Assembly (NCBI RefSeq): GCF_030348765.1
Contig: NZ_JAUCEU010000007.1
Coordinates: 2,288,501 to 2,352,500, forward strand
Length of the DNA stretch: 64,000 bases
Reading direction: 5' to 3'
Origin: Neobacillus sp. CF12
GTDB lineage: Bacteria > Bacillota > Bacilli > Bacillales > Cytobacillaceae
Each line of letters opens with the position of its first letter. Positions within the stretch are counted from its first letter, which is position 1. The position numbers were made by a program, and so were the translations under genes. Under the pieces are notes generated by a model that saw only the letters and a list, made by a program, of their open reading frames with translations, was not told the origin of the DNA and ran no database searches. Shown piece after piece: positions 8,583 through 17,193 of the stretch.

Positions 8583-9572
8583 TCAACTAAGTGTAACGAT
8601 GGATTCTTTATTAATTATTCTTTTTTTCAATGTTTCCAGCATTTGATTTAGGCTCTCATCTCTATCCTCTGGTGAGATTTTCTTATGTAAAACTGAATAA
8701 AGAGTAATGTCTCTGAGCATAAAAAATAGCGGCATTTGCTCCTTCCATCCTTCTGGTAAAGAGTTGTGCTGTTCATACCCTTTAATGAAATGAGTAAGGA
8801 ATTTCTTTGAAAACTGCTCTTGCTCACTTTTACCAGCACTTTTGTAACCATAAAAAATAGAATAATAAAGTGGAATGGCGATATCAGAGGCATACCAATG
8901 GTAGCTGCAATCATCAAAATCAAAAACATGAATGGATTCTCCATCATAAAAAAAGTTACCTGAATGAATATCACTATGGATAAGTCCAAAATTATCCTTA
9001 TTCTTTGGGAGCGCCTTTAATTGATTAATTAACAATTTAGTATTCTTAATAATCTCATTCTCATTTGGAACATAATCTGCGATATTAAGTAATTCCTCAT
9101 CCTCCCATGTTTGACGAAGCGGTATCTCATAACTTGGTTGGTAATCCTTTGTCACTGCGTGCAATTTTCCGATTTCTTTCCCCCAAGCATGAAATAATTG
9201 TTCATTAAATTCCTCCGATTTAATTTTCACTGGATTGCCAGGTACTTTTGAAAAAAGGCATGCATAAAAAAACGACCCATCCTCTGCTTGTTGACCTTCA
9301 ATTATTTGATTATTAATTGATTTAAATACAGCGGGGCAATTTACCCTTTGATTATGTAAAAAATTCATCCAATCAAGTTCGGCATAAATTTCTTCCTTAC
9401 TTCGGTGAGAACTATGTGTGATTCTTAAAATTACTGGTCCATCATCAAGGTAAACCTCAAAAACATAATTCTCGAAATCTCCCAGTTTTTTAACCTCCGA
9501 TTGTAAACCGAAAGATATTAAAAATCTATTGAGAATTTCTTCTGTAAATAAGATTTCAACTGATTTCTCCAT
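8583..9572 (-). CDS. Aminoglycoside-phosphotransferase/choline-kinase fold protein
   Basis: A soluble 329-residue protein with the APH-type kinase fold. The catalytic loop is visible as LIHSDIHSGNFFYD (Brenner motif) and the metal-binding motif as HVFDFDDCSYHW. Such proteins phosphorylate small molecules (sugars, homoserine, antibiotics, spore-coat components); the substrate cannot be told from sequence. The start ATG gives MEKSVEILFTEEIL. It lies directly upstream of the MhqR-like gene on the same strand but that gene has its own strong promoter. Confidence 0.8.
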   Translation of the reverse strand: MEKSVEILFTEEILNRFLISFGLQSEVKKLGDFENYVFEVYLDDGPVILRITHSSHRSKEEIYAELDWMNFLHNQRVNCPAVFKSINNQIIEGQQAEDGSFFYACLFSKVPGNPVKIKSEEFNEQLFHAWGKEIGKLHAVTKDYQPSYEIPLRQTWEDEELLNIADYVPNENEIIKNTKLLINQLKALPKNKDNFGLIHSDIHSGNFFYDGESIHVFDFDDCSYHWYASDIAIPLYYSIFYGYKSAGKSEQEQFSKKFLTHFIKGYEQHNSLPEGWKEQMPLFFMLRDITLYSVLHKKISPEDRDESLNQMLETLKKRIINKESIVTLS

Positions 9573-9680
9573 CGTACCCCTCTATTCATATATAATTTAC
9601 TATCACTCTAATTATATTTAAATATTCCGAATTTGAAACATTCCATTTCATATTTTTATAGAATTTATGTAAGATAGGAG

Positions 9681-9704
9681 TAGTATAAGATTGATATCTT
9701 ACTA
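9681..9704 (+). promoter_or_regulatory. Imperfect palindrome before the Fsr-like gene
   Basis: TAGTATAAGAT-TG-ATATCTTACTA contains the inverted core AAGAT/ATCTT and complementary TAGTA/TACTA ends, 17 bp before the start codon. It could be an operator for drug-inducible control; no regulator is encoded alongside. Confidence 0.3.
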
Positions 9705-9720
9705 AATCGAGGTGTGCATA

Positions 9721-10959
9721 ATGGGTCAACCTGCGGCAGTGTCTGCAAAAGCACCAAAAGCATCAGACAAAACTATGTTTAATATCCTTTTTATCATTGG
9801 ACTTTGCCACTTACTCAATGATGCCATTCAAGCTGTTGTACCTGCGATGTTTCCAATCCTAGAAAAATCAATGGGCTTATCCTTTACTCAGCTTGGAATT
9901 ATTGCCTTTTCTTTAAATATGGTTTCGTCAGTGCTTCAGCCAGTAGTTGGAGTCGTGACAGATAAAAAACCAATGCCGTACGCATTACCGATAGGGCTGA
10001 CCTTAACCCTAGGCGGTGTACTTGGATTAGCGTTTGCCCCTTCCTTTGGATTAATCGTTATTTCCGTAATTTTTATTGGCCTTGGTTCTGCTGTTTTTCA
10101 TCCTGAAGGATCAAGGGTAGCATATATGGCTGCAGGTAACCGACGAGGACTTGCCCAATCCATATATCAAGTAGGTGGAAATACAGGGCAGGCATTGGCT
10201 CCACTAATCACAGCACTTATCCTTGTCCCTCTTGGTCAGAAAGGTGCTTCATGGTTTTCATTTGTTGCTGCATTAGCCGTATTGTTATTAATCTATATCG
10301 CAAATTGGTATAAACAGAGATTAGTAGGAGACCTCTCTTATCTTAATAAGAAAAATTCAGTAACACCGAAAAAGACAGGTCTGTCCAAGAAGATTAAACA
10401 GTCATTACTTTTAATCCTTTTGCTGATATTTGCAAGGTCTTGGTATATTTCAGGAATGACTAATTTTTACGCCTTCTATGCAATAGATGAATATTCCCTA
10501 ACGATTAAGGAATCACAGTTATTCTTATTTGCCTTTCTAATCGCTGGTGCTTTCGGTACTTTTTTTGGCGGGCCACTTGCTGACCGCTTTGGGAAGAAAA
10601 AGGTTATTTCAATCTCCATGTTGGCGACGGTACCATTTTCCTTACTAATTCCCTTTGTCCCATCGCTCTTTGCGTTTATCTTTCTTACGCTTACAGGATT
10701 TATATTAATGACGAGTTTTTCAGTTACGGTCGTTTATGCACAAGAACTTGTACCAGGAAAAATCGGAACAATGTCGGGATTAACGGTTGGGCTTGCCTTC
10801 GGAATGGGAGCAATTGGTTCAGTAGGACTTGGATACATGGCAGACTTATTTAGTTTGTCATCCATGGTTACTTCGATTGGATTTCTACCCTTGCTTGGAT
10901 TAATTGCCTTCCTCCTCCCAAGTGATCAATTGGTCCAACAATGGAATCAAAATAATTAG
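9721..10959 (+). CDS. fsr: MFS exporter, fosmidomycin-resistance (Fsr) type
   Basis: A 412-residue, 12-helix major facilitator. The opening ILFIIGLCHLLNDAIQAVVP, the HPEGSRVAYMAAGNRRG loop after helix 4 and the DRFGKKK loop in the second half match the Fsr family, which exports fosmidomycin and probably natural toxic compounds. The ATG chosen is seven bases after GAGGTG; an in-frame GTG three codons earlier overlaps that site. It has its own terminator and so seems to be a single-gene unit. The real substrate is unknown. Confidence 0.87.
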   Translation: MGQPAAVSAKAPKASDKTMFNILFIIGLCHLLNDAIQAVVPAMFPILEKSMGLSFTQLGIIAFSLNMVSSVLQPVVGVVTDKKPMPYALPIGLTLTLGGVLGLAFAPSFGLIVISVIFIGLGSAVFHPEGSRVAYMAAGNRRGLAQSIYQVGGNTGQALAPLITALILVPLGQKGASWFSFVAALAVLLLIYIANWYKQRLVGDLSYLNKKNSVTPKKTGLSKKIKQSLLLILLLIFARSWYISGMTNFYAFYAIDEYSLTIKESQLFLFAFLIAGAFGTFFGGPLADRFGKKKVISISMLATVPFSLLIPFVPSLFAFIFLTLTGFILMTSFSVTVVYAQELVPGKIGTMSGLTVGLAFGMGAIGSVGLGYMADLFSLSSMVTSIGFLPLLGLIAFLLPSDQLVQQWNQNN

Positions 10960-10962
10960 AAA

Positions 10963-10992
10963 AAGGATGGGTCCCATAGCCCATCCTTATTT
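10963..10992 (+). terminator. Terminator of the Fsr-like gene
   Basis: A 9-bp stem AAGGATGGG / CCCATCCTT with an eight-base loop, followed by the weak tract ATTTGATTT. Confidence 0.7.
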
Positions 10993-11101
10993 GATTTCCT
11001 GAATATACATTAAATTTTCAAAAAATTTTAACATTTATCCTCAAAAAAAACTATAAACTATCATATAATATAGTTAGAACATAAAAGGGAGGGCAATAAA
11101 T

Positions 11102-11449
11102 ATGAAAACACCTAATTACCATGACTTCTATCAAAAAGCATTAATACCAATTGGTTTCAATGACCTGCTAACACTAAAGGAATTGGAATCCTATGACTTT
11201 GATTCACCTTCCACCCATTGGCTTATTGCAGTTGAAGGAGAGCAGCTCCCACAGGAAAAGATATATTTTAATTGGAAGGTAAGCATTTACCCTTCAAAAC
11301 ATGATGGTGATTTTAATTGGAAGAAACCTTTTTATTGTTCTCCAATGTTGGAGTCTATCGATCATGCACATGAACTTGCCTGCTCATTGGTTACTTCAAG
11401 TAAACTAGATCAACTTTCCACCTTAAACCTACAAGAGAAAGTCAGTTAA
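11102..11449 (+). CDS. Hypothetical protein (115 aa)
   Basis: Not recognised. It is a soluble-looking, acidic/aromatic protein (HDFYQKALIPIGFNDLLTLK at the start, two FNWK segments, then CSPMLESIDHAHELACSLV). The two FNWK repeats about 20 residues apart suggest a small duplicated strand. A ribosome binding site (AAGGGAGGG) supports the ATG. It stands alone between the Fsr-like exporter and the convergent fix operon, with no obvious partner. Confidence 0.65.
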   Translation: MKTPNYHDFYQKALIPIGFNDLLTLKELESYDFDSPSTHWLIAVEGEQLPQEKIYFNWKVSIYPSKHDGDFNWKKPFYCSPMLESIDHAHELACSLVTSSKLDQLSTLNLQEKVS

Positions 11450-11537
11450 TCCCACAAAAAAAAATCCCCTCATTGCTTCACCTTCTTTTTACCACTACAT
11501 GTGAAATAACCTACATACAGTGCTAATAAAAAACTTC

Positions 11538-11573
11538 AAAAAAAAGTGCTGCCTGCAATATGCAAACAACACT
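11538..11573 (-). terminator. Terminator of the fixABCX operon
   Basis: On the minus strand an interrupted stem (AGTGTTGTTTGCA / TGCAGGCAGCACT) precedes eight T residues, just after fixX. Confidence 0.75.
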
Positions 11574-11582
11574 CCATTTTTA

Positions 11583-11867
11583 TTAAGCTAACCTAAATAC
11601 TATTCCATGCCCGCCTTTTGGATATTCCCATTTGATATTTTGGTACGGGCAGCCAATCCTGCAGCTGCCGCATTCGTGACAGCCCTCATAACCAACTTGC
11701 ATCCGCAAGCCTTCCCATTTATATACTTCTGCTGGACAGAAAATGGTACAAATTTTATCAGGGCATTTTGTTGCACAAATATCATTGTCCATTACGGTTA
11801 AATGTGACTTCGTATCAGCTTTAAAACGAAGAAGGTACTGTTTTTCTTCGATATTCTTAGTTGACAT
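11583..11867 (-). CDS. fixX: Ferredoxin-like protein FixX
   Basis: A 94-residue electron-transfer subunit of the FixABCX complex. It carries a C-terminal ferredoxin signature, CHECGSCRIGCPYQ (CxxCxxCxxxCP), preceded by the degenerate CATKCPDKICTIFCP. This is the usual FixX pattern, with one functional 4Fe-4S cluster. It passes electrons toward the quinone pool with FixC. The stop/start overlap with fixC (TAATG) shows co-translation. Confidence 0.93.
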   Translation of the reverse strand: MSTKNIEEKQYLLRFKADTKSHLTVMDNDICATKCPDKICTIFCPAEVYKWEGLRMQVGYEGCHECGSCRIGCPYQNIKWEYPKGGHGIVFRLA

Positions 11868-13162
11868 TATTTCACCGCCTTCCAGGCACGATATATATCT
11901 TGTATAACCTTAATCGTTCCTCTTTCAGCCGTAACACTCTTCATAATTTCTTTTTGCTTTTCACGTTTCGGTGTTCCATCGACTGTAAAGAATTTGCTCA
12001 TCGCTTTGTTCATCATTGGGACATATTCTTTAAAATATTGTGGGTTATTTTCAAATGTGTGTGTAGCATCCTTATATTTCTCTAAATCTTTGATTATGAA
12101 ACTATCGTAAAGCTTTCGACGATAAAGATTTAAACTAGACTCCGAATAGTCTCCACGGTATTTTGCCTCAATAACGGTTTCTGCAGCAAGTAACCCAGAG
12201 TGCATCGCCATGTTGGAACCTTCCCGATGAATGGCATTTACAAGCTGTGCAGCGTCGCCTACAACAAGTACACCGTTTCCAGCTACTTTTGGTACGGAAC
12301 GGTATCCTCCTTCTGGAATGAGGTGGGCAAGGTACTCAGCTGATTCTCCACCCGCAAGCATCGGTTTAACCATAGGATGTGTTTTTAGATAGTCTAAGAG
12401 GTCGTATGGCTTCAATTTTGCCTTTATCATGCTGGAGAGAGTTGTACCTACCCCAATATTTAAACTGTCCTTATTGGTATAAAGGAAAGCTGTCCCAAGG
12501 TTTCCTTTCGTAGAATCTCCAAAAATTTCTATCGTACAACCCTGATTATCTTCTAAGTTAAAACGATCGTTAATTTTTTCTTTTGGTAGATTGATAACTT
12601 CCATAACCGTTAAGGCAACTTCATCTGGACGGAATTCTTTATGAAAGCCCAGCTGCTTTGAGAGCAGAGAATTTACCCCGTCTGCAAGGACCACAACATC
12701 TGCATAGACTTCGCCATTTGGCCGGTCAGTACGGACACCTATTACCTTTCCGTTTTCGACAATACATTCTGTTACAACTGTTTCATTGATTAACAGAGCC
12801 CCTGCTTCAACCGCCTTTTTTGCAAACCATTGATCAAATTGCGCTCGCAATACTGTGAAATTATTATATGGCTCTACACCCCATTCGAGACCTTTGTAGC
12901 CAAATTGAACAACTGATTCCTTATCCATCATCCAAAAGCGCTGCTCGATAACTGGTCTTTCAAGTGGGGCTTCTTTCCAAAACTCTGGAATTAACTCTTC
13001 CATTTGTTTCCGATACAGTACCCCGCCCATTACGTTCTTGCTGCCAGGATACTCTCCTCTTTCAATAAGCAATACATTTAAGCCTTTTTGTGCACATACA
13101 AGTGCACAAGAAGTCCCTGCTGGTCCTGCCCCAACTACAATTACATCAAATTTCTCTGGCAT
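11867..13162 (-). CDS. fixC: FAD-dependent electron-transfer protein FixC (ETF-quinone oxidoreductase-like)
   Basis: A 431-residue flavoprotein with an N-terminal FAD dinucleotide fold (VIVVGAGPAGTSCALVCAQK) and the downstream ADGVNSLLSKQLG and GDAAQLVNAIHREGSNMAM motifs of the ETF-QO family. In bifurcating FixABCX it takes one electron branch to quinone. Its start overlaps the end of fixB by 17 bp. It has no transmembrane helix, fitting peripheral membrane association. The partner FixX supplies the iron-sulfur cluster. Confidence 0.93.
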   Translation of the reverse strand: MPEKFDVIVVGAGPAGTSCALVCAQKGLNVLLIERGEYPGSKNVMGGVLYRKQMEELIPEFWKEAPLERPVIEQRFWMMDKESVVQFGYKGLEWGVEPYNNFTVLRAQFDQWFAKKAVEAGALLINETVVTECIVENGKVIGVRTDRPNGEVYADVVVLADGVNSLLSKQLGFHKEFRPDEVALTVMEVINLPKEKINDRFNLEDNQGCTIEIFGDSTKGNLGTAFLYTNKDSLNIGVGTTLSSMIKAKLKPYDLLDYLKTHPMVKPMLAGGESAEYLAHLIPEGGYRSVPKVAGNGVLVVGDAAQLVNAIHREGSNMAMHSGLLAAETVIEAKYRGDYSESSLNLYRRKLYDSFIIKDLEKYKDATHTFENNPQYFKEYVPMMNKAMSKFFTVDGTPKREKQKEIMKSVTAERGTIKVIQDIYRAWKAVK

Positions 13163-14186
13163 AGCTCACTTCACCGCCTTTTTCAGTTCTCAGCTGCTTA
13201 AATTGCTGGATTAACTTCGGTACAATTTCCAATGCGTCTCCTACAATTCCGTATGTTGCAACATCAAAGATTGGTGCATTAGGATCCTTATTTATAGCGA
13301 TGATTAAATCTGAGTTTTTCATTCCGACAACATGCTGTATTGCCCCAGATAAGGCAATTGCAAAATAAATTTTCGGTGTAACGGTCTCACCTGTCTGACC
13401 AATTTGCAACTCATGTGGAAGCCAGCCAGCTTCTACCACATCACGTGTTCCTCCAACCGTAGCACCAATTGTATCTGCAAGTTCATAGAGGATTTGGAAA
13501 TTTTGCACATCTCCCATCCCTTTTCCTCCACATACTATTACATGAGCCTCAGCTAAATTCGCCTTTTTTGTTACGTCATTCACAATTTGCAGCACTTTTG
13601 TCCGCATATTTTCCTCTTTGAGGTCTATGCTTTCTTCGATAATCTTACCCACTTTACCTGAATCAGGCTCAAGTGCCTTCATTACTTTCGGTCTTACTGT
13701 TGCCATTTGTGGCCGATGCTTTTTACAAAGAATCGTTGCCATGATATTACCGCCAAACGCTGGACGGCTGGCTTCAAGCAAACGACTGTCCACATCAACA
13801 TCAAGCATGGTTGTATCAGCAGTCAAGCCTGTGACTAAATCGGTTGCCACCGCACTTGCTAAATCTTTACCATTTGGTGTTGCACCGTAAAGGATAATTT
13901 CCGGCTTATACTTTTCAACTAAAAGCATCACACCCTGCATATACGATTCAGTCCGATACTGCTTTAAAACTGGATGGTCTACCATGTAAACTTCATCTGC
14001 ACCAAAAGCAATCACTTGCTTTGCTAATGGTTTCACACCACTTCCTAGTAAAAAACCACCTAGTGGAACTTGTAATTTATCGGCTAGTTTTCGTCCAGCA
14101 CCTAAGAGTTCTAAAGAAACTCCTTCGATTTTCCCATCATTTTGTTCAATGAATATCCACACACCACGGTATTCATCAAAATTCAT
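13146..14186 (-). CDS. fixB: Electron transfer flavoprotein alpha subunit FixB
   Basis: A 346-residue ETF alpha subunit. The C-terminal FAD-binding half shows GGKGMGDVQNFQILYELADT, then VGGTRDVVEAGWLPHELQIG and QTGETVTPKIYFAIALSGAI, the typical ETF-alpha signature. With FixA it forms the flavin pair that bifurcates electrons from NADH. The ATG eight codons inside the longest frame is preferred because GGGGAGTGATT precedes it. It is followed by fixC with overlap. Confidence 0.93.
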   Translation of the reverse strand: MNFDEYRGVWIFIEQNDGKIEGVSLELLGAGRKLADKLQVPLGGFLLGSGVKPLAKQVIAFGADEVYMVDHPVLKQYRTESYMQGVMLLVEKYKPEIILYGATPNGKDLASAVATDLVTGLTADTTMLDVDVDSRLLEASRPAFGGNIMATILCKKHRPQMATVRPKVMKALEPDSGKVGKIIEESIDLKEENMRTKVLQIVNDVTKKANLAEAHVIVCGGKGMGDVQNFQILYELADTIGATVGGTRDVVEAGWLPHELQIGQTGETVTPKIYFAIALSGAIQHVVGMKNSDLIIAINKDPNAPIFDVATYGIVGDALEIVPKLIQQFKQLRTEKGGEVSYAREI

Positions 14187-14219
14187 GCAAATCACTCCCC
14201 ACATCAACAAGAATTATCT

Positions 14220-15047
14220 TTATTGTTTAGATGACTGTAACGTTAATACGTCTTTTTTCTCCATCAAGATTTCCATGAGTTGACTTACCTGCTCATCCGC
14301 GGAACCTTCGATTTTTTTTCCACCCTCTGGTCTTGGAGGTGTAAACATTTTTCCAACAATGGTAGGCGATCCCTTTAAACCAAGTTGAGAACGGTCAACA
14401 TTTTCAAAATCACTTACTGCCCAAATTACAGGTTCATATCTAGCGGCTTTAATCATATTTGGCATCGGTGAGTATTCTATTTGATTTATTTCCTTTTCCA
14501 CTGTTAACAAGCATGGTAATTCTGCTTGAATCAATTCATACCCATTCGATAATTTTCTTTTGATTAGTACCGTTTTTTCTTGTAAATTAACCTCGGATAC
14601 CTCAATAACATTTGTAACCGGTGGTATATCCATCCTTCTTGCAATCCCAGGTCCAACCTGTCCAGTGTCACCATCTATCGCATGCTTACCGCAAATGATC
14701 ATATCAATGGGAAGTTCCTTATTTATTTTTTCTAATGCCTTAGATAAGGCATAGCTCGTTGCAAGTGTATCGGCTCCTGCAAAGGCACGGTCAGAAATCA
14801 AATATCCACGATCCGCACCAATTTCAACACTCTTTTTTATAATAGCTGTTGCTTGCGGCGGCCCCATCGACAAAACGGAAATTGTTCCGCCTGTCTTTTC
14901 TCTAATGCTTACTGCTTCTTGTACAGCGTGAGCATCGTAAGGATTTAAAATGGCTGGTGCGCTGCGGCGGTCGAGTGTGTTTGTTTTGGGATTGATTTTT
15001 ATGATTTTTGTATCTGGTACTTGTTTGACACATACGACAATGTGCAT
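14220..15047 (-). CDS. fixA: Electron transfer flavoprotein beta subunit FixA
   Basis: A 275-residue ETF beta subunit and first gene of the operon. It opens MHIVVCVKQVPDTKIIKINP and has the ADRGYLISDRAFAGADTLAT and CGKHAIDGDTGQVGPGIARR segments typical of FixA/EtfB. The bifurcating type uses this subunit to bind NADH. The ATG behind GGGGGAGGGAAAG is chosen. A near-perfect cre site lies 39 bases upstream, between a possible TTGTGT-16-TAATAT promoter and the start, suggesting CcpA repression. No nif gene is in the window. Confidence 0.93.
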   Translation of the reverse strand: MHIVVCVKQVPDTKIIKINPKTNTLDRRSAPAILNPYDAHAVQEAVSIREKTGGTISVLSMGPPQATAIIKKSVEIGADRGYLISDRAFAGADTLATSYALSKALEKINKELPIDMIICGKHAIDGDTGQVGPGIARRMDIPPVTNVIEVSEVNLQEKTVLIKRKLSNGYELIQAELPCLLTVEKEINQIEYSPMPNMIKAARYEPVIWAVSDFENVDRSQLGLKGSPTIVGKMFTPPRPEGGKKIEGSADEQVSQLMEILMEKKDVLTLQSSKQ

Positions 15048-15382
15048 GTAGTACTTTCCCTCCCCCATATTTGCTATGTTAGTTTTGAAAGCGTTTGCCT
15101 TCCTTGGTTATAAAAAATGCCATATTACGATATATGAATCGCAACACAAGCATAGTACCAAACTTTGATAGATTTCTTTTTGAGAATTGATAAATTTAAG
15201 ATTTGAGGTAAATTCTAGAAGTAGAAGATTTGATGGAATTCATGATGTGATTTTTTAAAAATAGCACTAATTTAACTATAAGAAATATTCAAATATAAAC
15301 AATGACAAAAATCACAGTTTCTGTCTAAAATTGTTGTTAATTTATTTAGCACTATTCTTAAAGGTGAAAGGTTGAGGCTGGC
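15048..15382. other. Divergent intergenic region fixA / ZIP transporter
   Basis: About 335 bp that must contain the promoters of both divergent transcripts. Apart from the cre motif near fixA and a short CGATTCATATATCG inverted repeat next to the possible fixA -10, I see nothing distinctive and no gene. Confidence 0.5.
15086..15099 (-). promoter_or_regulatory. cre (CcpA) site upstream of fixABCX
   Basis: TGAAAGCGTTTGCC matches 13 of 14 positions of the strict cre consensus TGWAARCGYTWNCW. It lies between a plausible promoter and the fixA start, a roadblock position for catabolite repression. Confidence 0.75.
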
Positions 15383-16114
15383 ATGGCGGAAGTATTTGTG
15401 GGGAGCGTTCTTTCTGCATTATCAACTGGTGCAGGTGCTCTAGTCGTACTGTTTATTAATCAATCGGTTACACACCGGTGGATGGATATGTTATTAGCTT
15501 TTAGTGCAGGAATCATGATGGCTGCCTCGACAATCGGGCTTATACCTGAAGCGTTAAAACTGGGGGGTTTTGGCTCACTTACAATTGGAGTATTTTTTGG
15601 GGTCTTAGCGTTAACTACTCTTGAAAAAAGAATTCCACATATTGACCTAGAACATAACCGATTTGGACTAAAATTTGATGAAAAGGCCATGTTAATCATT
15701 GCAGCCATTACACTTCACAATATTCCCGAAGGATTATCGGTTGGTGTCAGCTATGCTTCACAAACAGCGGATACGGGGAATTTAATCGCATTGGCTATCG
15801 GCTTTCAAAATGCGCCAGAAGGCCTTCTTGTCGCCCTATTTTTAGTCAATCAAAAAATCAGCAAGCTTAAGGCCTTCATATTGGCAACCCTAACAGGTGC
15901 TATTGAAATTGTCACATCATTCATAGGATTTTATTTAACTTCTTATGTCCAAGGGCTCGTCCCATTTGGTCTTTCATTTGCGGCCGGTGCAATGTTGTTT
16001 ATTATTTATAAGGAGTTAATCCCGGAAAGCCATGGCGATGGCAATGAACGGGTATCAACTTATGCATTTATAACCGGTCTCTTAGTAATGGTTTTTTTGA
16101 TTGATGTTTTTTAA
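15383..16114 (+). CDS. ZIP family divalent metal transporter
   Basis: A 243-residue membrane protein with about eight helices. Helix 4 carries HNIPEGLSVG and helix 5 carries GFQNAPEGLLVA, the metal-binding signatures of the ZIP (ZupT/GufA) family, which imports zinc, iron or manganese. The helix-5 motif has Asn-Ala instead of the His-Glu of some homologues, which is common in the GufA-like branch. Start ATG behind GAGG. Metal specificity cannot be told; no Zur or MntR box was recognised upstream. Confidence 0.9.
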   Translation: MAEVFVGSVLSALSTGAGALVVLFINQSVTHRWMDMLLAFSAGIMMAASTIGLIPEALKLGGFGSLTIGVFFGVLALTTLEKRIPHIDLEHNRFGLKFDEKAMLIIAAITLHNIPEGLSVGVSYASQTADTGNLIALAIGFQNAPEGLLVALFLVNQKISKLKAFILATLTGAIEIVTSFIGFYLTSYVQGLVPFGLSFAAGAMLFIIYKELIPESHGDGNERVSTYAFITGLLVMVFLIDVF

Positions 16115-16127
16115 ACATTCCTGAAAG

Positions 16128-16370
16128 CTATACAAATAATTTCGGCCAAATCATCGTCATTTGTTTAAATGTAAACTTCACTTCTTCATTTGGCCTAGAA
16201 AATTGCTGGGATGCTTTTTGATACTCGTTTATTAATATGTCTAGTTCCTGGCTGTATTTGATTGTTTCTTCACATGTAAATCCTTTTTTGTTCGCACAGT
16301 TTATCATCATGGCACGTTTAACTTTTATCGCATTAAGCATCTCAGAAGGGTTATTACTTTCGATATACAA
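16128..16370 (-). CDS. spo0E: Spo0E-like aspartyl-phosphate phosphatase
   Basis: An 80-residue protein with the Spo0E-family hairpin: LNAIKVKRAMMINCANKKGF then TIKYSQELDILINEYQK, containing the SQELDxLI signature whose aspartate is catalytic. These phosphatases remove phosphate from Spo0A~P and hold back sporulation. The start is TTG behind AGGTGGAG. Length and position next to the mtn genes match B. subtilis spo0E. It would counteract the KinE-like kinase encoded about 6 kb away. Confidence 0.87.
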   Translation of the reverse strand: MYIESNNPSEMLNAIKVKRAMMINCANKKGFTCEETIKYSQELDILINEYQKASQQFSRPNEEVKFTFKQMTMIWPKLFV

Positions 16371-16594
16371 TTTTCTCCACCTACTCCTTACTCTTTTACA
16401 CTAAACTGCTAAAAATTTGATTACTTGATGAATTATGACAAGATTTTAAACAAAAGTAAATACTTTCGCAAAAGTAGACAAAACAAGCATTTTATCTTAT
16501 TTTTCGACAAAATTCACGAGTGTTTTTTTGTTTTTACGACATTTTTCATCCTTTTTTCGGTAACGTTTTAGTAAACTTTTTTACTAAAAAGGCT

Positions 16595-16627
16595 AAAAAA
16601 AAAACCAGCTGTCAAGCAGCCAGTTTT
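16595..16627 (-). terminator. Terminator of the mtnWXBD transcript
   Basis: Minus-strand stem AAAACTGGCTG / CAGCTGGTTTT (two G-T wobbles) followed by a long T-tract, just after the mtnD stop. Confidence 0.75.
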
Positions 16628-16633
16628 CATAAA

Positions 16634-17167
16634 TTATTGATGAATTTCTTCTTTCTCGTAAATCGGTACCCAGCCTTCTGTTGTTACGAAAATTCGAACA
16701 GCTACTACTTTACGATCTTCTTCTAATGTAAAATAATGTCTTGTATTCTCAGGTACAGAAATTAAGTCACCTGGATTAAGGTGAACTTCGAAAAATTCCC
16801 CATCCTTTCCTTGAATAACAAAGACCCCATGACCGCTTACGATAAATCTAACTTCGTCATCTGTATGATGGTGTTCATTTTTAAAGTTTGCCAACAAAGT
16901 ATCTAGGTTTGGAGTATGATCGGATAAAGAAATTACATCTTGTGCTTTATACCCTCGGCGGGCAGAAATATCTGAAATCTGTTCTGCAAATACATTTAAG
17001 ATTTCTTCTTTCTCATCATCACTTAAAAGGTACTTCTCCACAAGTGCTTCAGGAAGTTTAGCAATATCCCAGTTTTCATAAATAACTTCTTGTGAAGCTA
17101 GAAAACTTGCTACTTCTTCTTGATTTTTGATTTGTTCTTCTCTACCTTGAAATGTAATGTATGCCAT
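16634..17167 (-). CDS. mtnD: Acireductone dioxygenase
   Basis: Last step before transamination in methionine salvage: it oxidises acireductone to 2-keto-4-methylthiobutyrate and formate (Fe form) or runs the off-pathway, CO-releasing reaction (Ni form). The 177-residue cupin has the metal ligands in NEHHHTDDEVRFIVSG (HxHxxxxE) and a later histidine in ENTRHYFTL. It sits at the 3' end of mtnW-X-B-D. The start has GGAGAGGAAG upstream. Confidence 0.95.
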   Translation of the reverse strand: MAYITFQGREEQIKNQEEVASFLASQEVIYENWDIAKLPEALVEKYLLSDDEKEEILNVFAEQISDISARRGYKAQDVISLSDHTPNLDTLLANFKNEHHHTDDEVRFIVSGHGVFVIQGKDGEFFEVHLNPGDLISVPENTRHYFTLEEDRKVVAVRIFVTTEGWVPIYEKEEIHQ

Positions 17168-17193
17168 GGAATATCTTCCTCTCCTAAAAATAA

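Noticed and set aside
16566..16590. AT-only hairpin TTTTAGTAAA / TTTACTAAAA
   Set aside because: Low-complexity AT sequence next to a real terminator; it can arise by chance and has no T-tract of its own.
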